This document shows positions 1 to 10,494 of a stretch of DNA of 64,000 bases, piece after piece. The translations under genes and the position numbers were made by a program. This stretch comes from Halocaridina rubra. Taxonomy: Eukaryota > Arthropoda > Malacostraca > Decapoda > Atyidae. Within the stretch, counting starts at the first letter, position 1; each line of letters starts with the position of its first letter. The stretch is taken from assembly GCA_037179515.1 (NCBI GenBank), contig JAXCGZ010011572.1:27501-91500 (forward strand), in the 5' to 3' direction. Under the pieces are notes generated by a model that searched no databases, was not told where the DNA came from, and saw only the letters and a program-made list of their open reading frames with translations.

Positions 1-438
1 AAAGACTGATGCGAAACTGATTACAAGTAGCAGATGAAATATTTAAAGTAAAAGCAGAGGAAAAGTGAAGGTAAAACAGTCGGCAAAGGCGTGAAGAAGA
101 GAGAAAGATGGGGATTGTAGAAGATCGTTGATGAAGAGAAGGAACAGAGTAGGTAAAAGAACAGAGCCCTATGGAACACCATTGGTAACAGGGAATGGGC
201 TAGATGTTGCACAGTCAACTACTACAGATATAAAACGGTCAGAAGAAAACCGGAAATTAGAGAACAGAGGCGTAAAGCCATAGGCAGGGAGTTTGGCCAA
301 CTGAGCCTTGTGCCAGACTCTGTTAAAAGCTTTAGAGATATCAAGAGCGACGGCAAAGTATTCCCCATAGTTTCTCAGAGAAGATGACCATACGTGAGTA
401 AGATGGGATGGGAGATCACCAGTAGATCTTGCCTTTCC
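1..438 (-). pseudogene. Non-LTR retrotransposon reverse transcriptase fragment, 5'-truncated and broken
   Basis: Reading the minus strand from about 438 down to 70 gives one frame that matches the palm region of a non-LTR reverse transcriptase. It contains AVALDISKAFNRVWH (catalytic Asp codon at 340-342), then DRFISVVVD, then NGVP followed by a stop and GSVLLPTLFLLFINDL. The stop (TAG, 169-171) replaces the Gln of the usual GVPQGS motif. The FADD catalytic box reads FADC at 76-87, so the second Asp is lost. The copy is therefore dead. Its 5' part is absent: the coding similarity stops at about 438, exactly where a satellite monomer begins, and the 3' part runs off the window. The motif spacing suggests a Jockey-, CR1- or related LINE, but I cannot fix the clade. 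It is a different element from the LINE at 2823-6195. Confidence 0.8.
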
Positions 439-439
439 G

Positions 440-615
440 AAGCAAACCTTACAGCTTAACTACTATACTAGGAACAAACGCATTCTAACTGAATGTCTTT
501 ATGTTCATATTACAGGTTCTCATAACCTCACTCATGGCTTTGTTTTTCGCATTTAATTAAAATCCCAGCTATATAGGCATTAATAATAATCAAATAAACG
601 CATTAACATATTTGA
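440..615 (+). repeat. Diverged partial satellite monomer, same orientation as main array
   Basis: This stretch matches the non-tRNA part of the 272-bp satellite. It shows aaccttacagctta, cattctaactgaatg, tgttcatattacag, cctcactcatggct and catttaatt in the same order as the monomers after 7,407. It is clearly more diverged than monomers within the array. It lacks the tRNA-like segment because the LINE fragment at 1-438 joins it just inside the unit. It probably formed an inverted pair with the monomers at 622-1077. Confidence 0.8.
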
Positions 616-621
616 TAACCT

Positions 622-892
622 TAATATGAACAAAAGAGCATTTAGTTAGAATGCGTTAATTCCTAGTACACCATTTAATCTGCAAGTTTGCTTCTCTTTT
701 AGACTTTCAGTGGTGTAGTTGACAGCGCCTTGGCACAGTAATTATGTGTCTTAGGCTCATGTCCTCGTCAGGGGTAAAATATGATTCATGTTTTCACTTA
801 TGTTAATGTGTTTAATTGATTATTGATAATATATAGCTGGGATTTTAATTAGATGCGAAAAGCGAAACCACGAGTAAGGTTAGGAGAAGCTG
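622..892 (-). repeat. Diverged satellite monomer, inverted relative to main array
   Basis: This unit is 271 bp long, measured from taatatgaac at 622 to the next taatatgaac at 893, which is the period of the main array. It is the reverse complement of the array monomer. Its tRNA-like segment therefore reads on the plus strand, at about 702-775. Divergence is high: the B-box area reads ggctcatgtcct. The anticodon-type stem GGCACA/TGTGTC still pairs around the 7-nt loop GTAATTA. Confidence 0.85.
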
Positions 893-2822
<1,930 letters not shown>

Positions 2823-3248
2823 ATCTATCTATCTATCTACCTTGGCTGTTTCCCCTTTAATTGGGGGGTAGTCGACATCAAGAGAGAAAACAATAAGGGG
2901 ATTACTTTGCTCTATGGGCAATGACGAGGGAGCTAGCGACCATTCAGATGGCACTGCTGGAGTGCCACAGCCCATCCTCCCGGCTCTTCCGCAACCTGTG
3001 TCGCTTCACAACTGCAAACTCCTCCTACTGCCCCTACCACAAGGCTACCTCTGTAAGATGTAGCCCCGTGGTAACAGCAGATGCCCATCAGAGCTGCGTC
3101 ACAATCGCTCGCCACTCTTTCCTATTCCTAGCACGCTCGCTTGCTTCCCTCACATCCATCCTCCTATCATTCAGGGCTCTCCTTACTCCATAAATCCATC
3201 CAAGCCTAGGCCTCCCTCTTGCATTTCTCCCATCAACTCTCGCATTCA
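2823..3248 (-). other. LINE 3' untranslated region with GATA tail
   Basis: The stretch lies downstream of the C-terminal LINE frame and ends (minus strand) in four GATA units (2823-2838 on the plus strand, as ATCT). Short tandem repeat tails are common on RTE-type elements. The segment near 2850-2960 (including ttggggggtagtcgac) resembles what I remember of decapod LINE ends, but that is memory, not a search. An open frame on the plus strand at 2921-3193 is not supported as a gene. Confidence 0.65.
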
Positions 3249-3581
3249 TCACCTTTTTTCCGGCAGCCTTTCATCATCCATCCTTTCCACATGGCCAAAC
3301 CATCTCAGAACATTCATATCTACTCTGGCTGCAATTTCTCTCCTCACACCCATTCTGGCTCTCACCACTTCATTCCTAACCCTATCCAATCGAGATACAC
3401 CAATCATACTCCTCAGGCATTTCATATCAAACACATTTAGTTTCCGTCTCTCACTTACTTTCATACCCCATAACTCTGATCCATACATCACAGTTGGCAC
3501 AACCACTTTCTCACACAAAACTTTCTTAACATTCATTTCCAATCCTCTATTCTTCATCAATCCTTTCAATACACCAAACAA
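3249..3581 (-). pseudogene. LINE ORF, C-terminal domain
   Basis: This continues in the same frame as the RT piece upstream (3582-3899) after the stop at 3582-3584. It reads GLEMNVKKVLCEKVVVP, VMYGSELWGMKVSERRKLNV, then CLRSMIGVSRLDRVRNE and ends RWFGHVERMDDERLP. The YGSELW and RWFGHVERM motifs are the usual C-terminal region downstream of the thumb in RTE-like and related LINE proteins. It has no independent start and belongs to the broken polyprotein. Confidence 0.85.
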
Positions 3582-3899
3582 TTATATACATCCTTCATTC
3601 ACTCTGTGACACACATCTGCTTCCACTCCGCCATTTGCAGCTATAACCGAGCCTAAATACTTAAACTTGTTAACCTCCTCAAGTGTCTCTCCATTCAACA
3701 CAACATTCAATCCAGCACCATCCTCATTTCTTGTACACCTCATAACCTTACTCTTTCCCACATTCTCTCGCAACTTCCTTCTCTCACACACCATTCCAAA
3801 TTCTGACACTAACTGACACAGCTTTTCCTCTGAATCTGCCACCACCAGAGTATCATCTGCAAACAGCAACTGATTCAGCTCCCACTCGTTATCATCCAT
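3582..3899 (-). pseudogene. LINE reverse transcriptase, palm motif C and thumb
   Basis: This contains the catalytic box LLFADDTLVVADSEEKL, with FADD encoded at 3852-3863 so both aspartates are kept. It is followed by the primer-grip and thumb region (KSKVMRCTRNEDGAGLNVVL, FKYLGSVIAANGG, VNEGCI). The FKYLGS motif is typical of LINE reverse transcriptases. It is joined to the upstream piece by a frameshift around 3892-3899 and ends at a premature stop at 3582-3584, after which the same frame continues. Confidence 0.88.
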
Positions 3900-4341
3900 T
3901 TACCATTCTCAAACCTCGACCATGCACTCGCTCATTCACATCTCTTACAACTCCATCAATATACAAATTGAACAGCCATGGTGACATCACACATCCCTGT
4001 CTCAGTCCCACACTCACTGGAAACCATTGACTCCCTTCATTCCCTACCCTAACACAAGCTCTACTACCCTCATACAAACTCTTCACTGCATGTAACAATT
4101 TACCATTCATTCCATATAATCTCAAAACATTCCACATAGCCTCTCTATCAACTCTATAATATGCTTTCTCCAGATCCAAAAATGCAAAATTAGCATCCTT
4201 ACCCTTTGCTAAATATTTCTCACATAACTGCCTAACTATAAAAATCTGATCTATACAACCTCTACCTCTCCTAAAACCACTCTGCATTTTCGCGATCACA
4301 TATTGTCTTATCCCTAATCCTATTAACCAGTATCCTACCAA
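3892..4341 (-). pseudogene. LINE reverse transcriptase, fingers and palm motifs A and B
   Basis: From about residue 22 this reads QSGFRRGRGCIDQIFIVRQL (fingers), FAFLDLEKAYYRVDREAMW (motif A), and SVGLRQGCVMSPWLFNLYID (motif B). The first Asp of motif A is kept, but the second Asp of the usual KAYDRVD is Tyr. The first 20 or so residues of the open frame are out of frame with the RT, which puts a frameshift near 4300. The frame ends at a stop at 3892-3894, while the RT carries on in the next frame. Confidence 0.88.
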
Positions 4342-4650
4342 ACACTTTTCCTACCACACTCAACAAACTTATACCCCTAATATTACTGCATTCATACACA
4401 TCTCCCTTACCTTTGTATATGGGCACTATACAGGCAATCACCTATTCCACTGGCACCAATGACAACTTAAAGCATATATTAAACATTCTCACTAACCATT
4501 CCAATGCAGTTATACCCTCTTCTTTCAACATCTCCGCTCTCACATCATCTATTCCAGGTGCTTTACCTGCTTTCGCTTCATACAATGCCCTTTTCACCTC
4601 CTCTCTTGTAATCTCTCTCTCATTTTCATCTCCCGTTACTGGCCCTTGAA
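4300..4650 (-). pseudogene. LINE reverse transcriptase, N-terminal fingers region
   Basis: This frame gives TGDENEREITREEVKRALYE, AKAGKAPGIDDVRAEMLKEE, then CIVPIYKGKGDVYECSNIRG and SLLSVVGKVFGRIL. The GKAPGxDxxxAEML and VPIYKGKGD motifs are the conserved RT-0/RT-1 region of LINEs. A TAG at 4442-4444 falls where a Trp codon would be expected before VIACIVP. Upstream, the frame changes at the 12-C homopolymer (4651-4662), a likely replication or sequencing slip. Confidence 0.85.
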
Positions 4651-4662
4651 CCCCCCCCCCCC

Positions 4663-5307
4663 ACTGCCACTATAGCTGCCTCTCTATTTTCATCAACATT
4701 CAGCAAGCACTCAAAATATTCTGCCCATCTTTTCCTTGCATCGTTCCCTCTTAACATCTGTCCATTCACATCTTTCACTGTCTCTTTCATCCTCGATCCA
4801 CCCTTCCTTACTCTCTTCACTTCTTTCCAAAACTTCTTTTTATTCTCCTCATATGACCAACTAAAATCCTGTCCCCACCTAACATATGCCAACCTCTTCT
4901 CTTCCTCTACCTTCCACTTGGTTTCCACATTTTTCTCCCTATATCTTTCATACTTCTCCCTACTTTTTCACTGCAGCCATTCCTCAAAAGCCCTCTTTTT
5001 CTCTTCCACCTTCATTTTCACCCCTTCATTCCACCACTCGCTGCCCCTCCTCATGCCACCTCCAACAAACCTCTTTCCACACATATCACTATCACTTACA
5101 TGTCCCACAAAACATCTTTCAGCAACCCCCATTCCTCCCCTAACTCCCCAACTTTCTTTCACCCTGTCATATGCCACTCTCAACCTGTCCTGATATTCCT
5201 GTCTCTTCTCTGGCTTTTTCAACTCTTCCACCTTCACTATATCCCTTCTACATCCCCCCACACTATTTCCCCACTCCTTTGCTACTACCACTTTTGCTTC
5301 AACAAAA
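4663..5307 (-). pseudogene. LINE ORF, linker between endonuclease and RT
   Basis: This is a charged, Lys/Glu-rich region. It includes RRGSEWWNEGVKMKVEEKKR and AFEEWLQ, then METKWKVEEEKRLAYVRWGQ and a KEVKRVRKGG stretch, and runs towards the RT. The WWN motif followed by long basic helices is usual between the endonuclease and RT of RTE-like LINEs. A TGA at 4968-4970 interrupts an otherwise continuous frame; the flanking pieces share the same reading phase. Confidence 0.8.
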
Positions 5308-5958
5308 AAATGATCAGGCATCCCAGCAGCCACACCCCTGAATGCATGCACATCTTTCACTCTACCAACCATGCTCTTTGCTACCAACACATAATCCATC
5401 AATGCTCTTTCTTTCACTCATCCATGTATACTTATTTATTAACTTCTTCTTAAATAAACTATTACCTATCACCAACTCTTGCTCCACACACATATCTAAC
5501 AGTCTCCCGCCACTCTCATTCCCACCTGGTACCCCATACTTTCCTACAACACCTTCTATCTCTCCATCACCCACTCTGGCATTCAAGTCACCCAACACAA
5601 CTACATAGTTCTTTCTACTCAGACCATCCACACATATAGTTAACTCATTCCAGAATTCATCCCGCTCTTCCTCACTTCTCTCACATCCTGGCCCATACGC
5701 ACTAACAAAAGCCCAACATTCCCTTCCTATGCTAGCCCTCACCCACATCAGCCTAGATGACACTTCTTTCCATTCCACTACCTTATTTACCATCCATTCA
5801 CTCAGCAATAATGCCACACCTTCTCTCACTCTCCCCCTTTCAACCCCAAACACCCTACCCGTCACATCACCAATTGCGACTTCTCCTTTTCCTTTCATCT
5901 TCGTCTCACACAATGCCAATACATCCATCCTCCTCCTACCAAACATATCCAATCTCAC
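5308..5958 (-). pseudogene. LINE apurinic/apyrimidinic-type endonuclease domain
   Basis: The domain reads MDVLALCETKMKGKG (the metal-binding Glu of CETK at 5905-5907), FVSAYGPG (YGP at 5689-5697), VVLGDLNARVGD (GDLN at 5581-5592), LLDMCVEQELVIGNSLFKKK and KYTW. The frame then shifts near 5410, and the closing PDHFFVEAKV box follows (Asp-His at 5310-5315). These are the ordered active-site motifs of exonuclease-endonuclease-phosphatase family enzymes, which nick target DNA to prime reverse transcription. The catalytic residues look intact but the reading frame is broken. Confidence 0.88.
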
Positions 5959-6195
5959 ATCTTTTGCTCTCTATTGTACTTCAACCACGCACATTTAGAC
6001 ACCCCAAAACTAGAGTTTGGGGAGAAGTTGTTCTCCCCTCTACTCCCCTTCTTCTTTGACGTTTTGCAGAAGGTTGATACTGGGGGGGGGATTCCGAGTC
6101 CCCCTACCCCGTACACTTTTAGTCGCCTTTTACGACGCTCAGGGAATACGTTGAGGCTATTATTTGATGTTGTGCCCGCCACCACAGGGCATAGT
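5959..6195 (-). other. LINE 5' leader and start of ORF
   Basis: A minus-strand frame (6185-5955) ends VSKCAWLKYNREQKM and stops where the endonuclease frame (one base off) picks up with VRLDMFG. A frameshift near 5960 therefore separates them. The region holds a run of nine G on the plus strand (6082-6090) and purine-rich stretches. I recall similar sequence (cgccttttacgacgctcagg) at the 5' side of decapod LINE copies. The exact element end is uncertain. Confidence 0.55.
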
Positions 6196-6574
6196 AGTGA
6201 TAATACATGGGATACTTTGAAAAGTACAATGCGTTCTGCTACTATGTAAATTTATGATGGTTTGCACCTATTTGACTTAACAGTATATAGAAATAAAATA
6301 AAGATTCCAATTCAATTACAATTAGGTAATAGCTTTGAAAACAAAGAACAGAATGTACACTCCCAAAATGTCGTGTGCTTATTTCATGATCGCCCGTAAC
6401 CTTGAGAGCGCACTCAATTACGATTTCTGTCAACATGAGACATCGTCGAGGGACATCTTTTGACAGAATGAATCATGTTTTTTCGAAGTGACTATGTTCA
6501 GTATCAATCGGGCTTCACATGCCTTTTGGGACATAGTGTTCGAATCCTGAGCAGTTGCAGATGTATTTTCTATT
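6196..6574. other. AT-rich spacer without recognised feature
   Basis: No gene, RNA or repeat is recognisable. Short open frames on the minus strand (6242-6436) have no domain support. Confidence 0.5.
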
Positions 6575-6592
6575 TATATTGTATATAAATGA
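6575..6592 (+). repeat. SINE target-site duplication, left copy
   Basis: The 18-mer tatattgtatataaatga is repeated at 6793-6810 with one mismatch. It flanks the tRNA-derived SINE, as expected after target-primed insertion. Confidence 0.8.
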
Positions 6593-6792
6593 AGCAGTCT
6601 TCATAGCTAAATGGTAGCGTCTGCGTCTCTGTGTCGGCAGGTCGAGGGTTCTCGCCCCGTCAGAGACTGAGGTTAGTAAGGGCATACACTCAGGGTAACG
6701 ATTACACATGCCAAAACAAGTCCTTCGCAAGAAGGCATCCGTCCTAGCCCTTAGTAGAAAAGGGAGTTCGAGACGTAAAACCGAATCATCAT
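6593..6792 (+). mobile_element. tRNA-derived SINE, 200 bp
   Basis: The element starts with a tRNA-like head: A box TAGCTAAATGG (6604-6614) and B box GGTTCTCGCCC (6647-6657), spaced as in tRNA genes. A unique body follows, including catccgtcctagccctt, and a short ATC-type end. An 18-bp direct repeat flanks it, with a single mismatch, so both ends are well defined and the insertion is fairly young. The head differs in sequence from the tRNA-like part of the big satellite, so the two had separate origins. It has no coding capacity; movement would depend on a LINE enzyme. Confidence 0.82.
6604..6657 (+). promoter_or_regulatory. Internal Pol III promoter of the SINE (A and B boxes)
   Basis: A box TAGCTAAATGG at 6604-6614 and B box GGTTCTCGCCC at 6647-6657 match the type 2 RNA polymerase III promoter pattern. 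The B box departs from the GGTTCGANTCC consensus at several positions, so its strength is uncertain. Confidence 0.65.
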
Positions 6793-6810
6793 TATATTGT
6801 AAATAAATGA
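6793..6810 (+). repeat. SINE target-site duplication, right copy
   Basis: The 18-mer tatattgtaaataaatga differs by one base from the copy at 6575-6592. Confidence 0.8.
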
Positions 6811-7097
6811 ATGTTTTTTTTTTTTTTTAATATGTAAGGTGATGCAAGAGCATGGAAGTTAAGCAGGTATTTTAATTCAACTCCAAGAGGTGACTCGTAC
6901 TGCTTCTCCTCCAAGAGGTACTTGGGGATTAGAAATGTATATTAGTGGCGAAACTTGATGATAAAGGTCCTGTCAAGTCAGAAGTCTAGAAAGTTTATCA
7001 TTAGATTTAAGGAGACATATGCTAAATACTATCTTCAACACTTAAGGTATTTGATAATGGCAAAAATGATCATTCCTCAGCTTTTTACTGAAGCTAG
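6811..7097. other. Spacer with a T15 run, no recognised gene
   Basis: A run of 15 T (6814-6828) follows the SINE. The rest shows no recognisable gene or repeat. Confidence 0.5.
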
Positions 7098-7395
<298 letters not shown>

Positions 7396-7406
7396 TTTTT
7401 TTTTTT

Positions 7407-7478
7407 ACCCCGACCGGGACTCGAACCTAGGACTTATGATTACTAAGTCAAGGCGCTACCACTACACCACAGAAGGTT
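7407..7478 (-). other. tRNA-like segment of first array monomer (representative)
   Basis: Read on the minus strand, this 72-nt piece folds much like a tRNA. The acceptor ACCTTCT pairs with TCGGGGT for five of seven pairs (two are G-U). The D stem GGTG pairs with CGCC around a 9-nt loop containing GG. The anticodon-like stem GACTTA pairs perfectly with TAAGTC around the 7-nt loop GTAATCA. The T stem CTAGG pairs with CCCGG with one mismatch around TTCGAGT. The nominal anticodon is AAU. The two extra bases before the anticodon stem and the almost absent variable loop argue against a working tRNA. The same fold can be drawn for most monomers. Confidence 0.75.
7417..7469 (-). promoter_or_regulatory. 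Pol III A and B boxes in first array monomer (representative)
   Basis: On the minus strand, the A box TGGTGTAGTGG lies at 7459-7469 and the B box GGTTCGAGTCC at 7417-7427, a perfect match to the GGTTCGANTCC consensus. Spacing is tRNA-like. For this first copy the downstream side is the TA tract and lacks the usual TTTT, so a transcript would run into the microsatellite. Confidence 0.7.
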
Positions 7479-7681
7479 AAAAAAAATCCTACCTTATAGC
7501 TTATATCTGCTGTACTTAGGAATGAACGCATTCTAACTGAATGCCACTATGTTTATATTACAGATTCCCCAACCTCAATCGTGGCTTCATTTTAGCATTT
7601 AATTCAAATCCCAATCTCATTCCGGCCATGAAATTATCAAATAAGCACATTACATATGTGAAAACATGAATCATTTTTTTA

Positions 7682-7926
7682 ACCCGACCGGGACTCAAAC
7701 CTAGGACTTATGGCTAATAAGGTTAAAAGGAATCCAACCTTATAGCTTATATCTGCTATACTTAGGAATGAATGCATTCTAACTGAATGCCACTATGTTC
7801 ATATTACAGATTCCCCAACCTCACTCGTGGCTTCATTTTAGCATTTAATTTAATTCCCAATCTCATTCGGGCCATGAAATTATCAAATAAGCACATTACA
7901 TATGTGAAAACATGAATCATTTTTTT
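7682..7926 (-). repeat. Shortened monomer (245 bp) with damaged tRNA-like segment
   Basis: The unit reads ggacttatggctaataaggttaaaagg, split here as ggacttatggctaataag then gttaaaagg. The D arm and A box (gcgctaccactacacc) are deleted, so this copy cannot act as a type 2 Pol III promoter. It is the second unit from the array edge. Confidence 0.85.
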
Positions 7927-9842
7927 ACCCCGACCGGGACTCGAACATAGGATTTATGATTACTAGGTCAAGAGCTACCACTAGACCACAGAATGTTAAA
8001 AGGAATCCAACCTTATAGCTTATATCTGCTATACTTAGGAATGAACGCATTCTAACTGAATGCCACTATGTTCATATTACAGATTCCCCAACCTCACTCG
8101 TGGCTCCATTTTAGCATTTAATTCAATTCCCAATCTCATTCGGGCCATGAAATTATCAAATAAGCACATTACATATCTGAAATCATGAATAATTTCTTTA
8201 CCCCGACTGGGACTCGAACCTAGGACTTATGATTAATAAGTCAAGGCGCTACCACTACACCACAGAAGGTTAAAAGGAATCCAACCTTATAGATTATATC
8301 TTCTATACTTAAAAATGAACGCATTCTAACTGAATGCCACTATGTTAATATTACAGATTCCCCAACCTCACTCGTGGCTTCATATTAGCATTTAGTTCAA
8401 ATTCCAATCTCATTCGGGAAATTAAATTATCAAATAAGCACATTACATATGTGAAAACATGAATCATATTTTTACCCCGAACTAGACTCGAACCTAGGAC
8501 TTATGATTACTATGTCAAGGCGCTACCACTACACCACAAAAGGTTAAAAGGAATCCAGCCTTATAGCTTATATCTGCCATACTTAGGAATGAATGCATTC
8601 TAACTGAATGCCACTATGTTCATATTACAGATTCCCCAACCTCACTCGTGGCTTCATTTTAGCATTTAATTCAATTCCCAATCTCATTCGGGCCATGAAA
8701 TTATCAAATAAGCACATTACATATGTGAAAACATGAATCATTATTTTACCCCAACCGGGACTCGAACCTAGGACTTATGATTACTAAGTCAAGGCGCTAC
8801 CACTACACCACATAAGGTTAAAAGGAATCCAACCTTATAGCTTATATCTGCTATACTTAGGAATGAATGCATTCTAACTGAATGCCACTATGTTCATATT
8901 ACAGATTCCCCAACCTCACTCGTAGCTTCATTTTAGCATTTAATTCAAATCCCAATCTCATTCGGGCCATGAAATTATCAAATAAGCACATTACATATGT
9001 GAAAATATAAATCATTTTTTTACCCCGACTGGGACTCGAACCTAGGACTTATGATTACTAAGTCAAGGCGCTACCTCTACACCACAGAAGGTTAGAAGGA
9101 ATCCAACCTTATAGCTTATATCTGCTATACTTAGGAATGAACGCATTCTAACTCAATGCCACTATGTTCATATTACAGATTCCCCAACCTCACTCGTGGC
9201 TTCATTTTAGCATTTAATTCAAATCCCAATCTCATTCGGGCCATGAAATTATCAAATAAGCACATTACATATGTGAAAACATGAATCATTCTTTTACCCT
9301 GACCGGGACTCGAACCTAGGACTTATGATTACTAAGTCAAGGCGCTATACACTACACCACAGAAGGTTAAAAGGAATCCAAACTTATAGCTTATATCTGC
9401 TATACTTAGGAATGAATGCATTCTAACTGAATGCCACTATGTTCATATTACAGATTCCCCAACCTCACTCGTGGCTTCATTTTAGCATTTAATTCAAATC
9501 CCAATCTCATTCGGGCCATGAAATTATCAAATAAGCACATTACATATGTGAAAACATGAATCGATTTTTTACCCCGACCAGGACTCGAGCCTAGGATTTA
9601 TGATTTCTAAGTCAAGGCGCTACCACTACACCACAGAATGTTAAAAGGATTCCAACCTTATAGCTTATATCTGCTATACTTAGGAATGAACGCATTCTAA
9701 CTGAGCCACTATGTTCCTATTACAGATTCCCCAACCTCACTCGTGGCTTCATTTTAGCATTTAATTCAAATCCCAATCTCATTCGGGCCATTAAATGATC
9801 AAATAAGCATATTACATATGTGAAAACATGAATCATTTTTTT

Positions 9843-10072
9843 ACCCCGACCGGGACTCGAACCTAGGATTTGTGATTACTAAGTCAAGGCGCTACCACTA
9901 CACCACAGAAGGTTAAACGAATTCTAACTCAATGCCACTATGTTCATATTACAGATTCCTCAACCTCACTCGTGGGTTCATTTTAGCATTTAATTCAAAT
10001 CTCAATCTTCATTTGGGCCATGAAATTATCAAATAAGCAAATTACATATGTGAAAACGTGAATCATTTTTTT
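9843..10072 (-). repeat. 230-bp shortened monomer, copy 1
   Basis: About 43 bp are missing between ggttaaac and attctaact: the segment that normally reads aaggaatccaacctta to taggaatga is gone. The tRNA-like part is intact. The unit is followed by the agcaaattacatatg subtype. Confidence 0.88.
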
Positions 10073-10494
10073 ACCCCGACCGGGACTCGAACCTAGGACT
10101 TATGATTACTAAGTCAAAGCGCTACCATTACACCACAGAAGGTTAAAAGGATTCCAACCTTATAGCTTATATCTGCTATACTTAGGAATGAACGCATTCT
10201 AACTGAATGCCACTATGTTTATATTACAGATTCCCGAACCTCACTCGTGGCTTCATTTTAGCATTTAATTCAAATCCCAATCTCATTCGGGCCATGAATT
10301 TATCAAATAAGTTCATTACATATGTGAAAACATGAATCCTTTTTTTACTCCGACCGGGACTCGAACCTAGGACTTATGATTACTAAGTCAGGGCGCTACC
10401 ACTACACCACAGAAGGTTAAAAGGAATCCAACCTTATAGCTTATATCTGCTATACTTTGGAATGAACGCATTCTAACTGAATGCCACTATGTTC

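Larger units (their letters stand above)
2823..6195 (-). mobile_element. Decayed non-LTR retrotransposon (LINE, RTE-like), nearly full length
   Basis: This minus-strand element of about 3.4 kb has, in order, a 5' leader (about 6195-5960), an apurinic-type endonuclease, a basic linker, a reverse transcriptase, a C-terminal domain and a 3' untranslated region ending in (GATA)n. Disabling lesions I can see are frameshifts near 5960, 5410, 4300 and 3895, a likely slip in the 12-C run at 4651-4662, and in-frame stops at 4968-4970, 4442-4444 and 3582-3584. The single endonuclease-RT polyprotein with no gag-like ORF, and the wording of the endonuclease (RLLDMCVEQELVIGNSLF), resemble RTE-clade elements. 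I recall similar proteins from decapod genomes. The clade is a judgement by eye. No target-site duplication was found. Confidence 0.85.

Noticed and set aside
4886..6059. Several plus-strand open frames of 85-117 residues
   Set aside because: They are antisense shadows of the minus-strand LINE, whose endonuclease and RT motifs are unmistakable.
2823..6195. Active LINE
   Set aside because: At least three in-frame stops and several frameshifts interrupt the single ORF.
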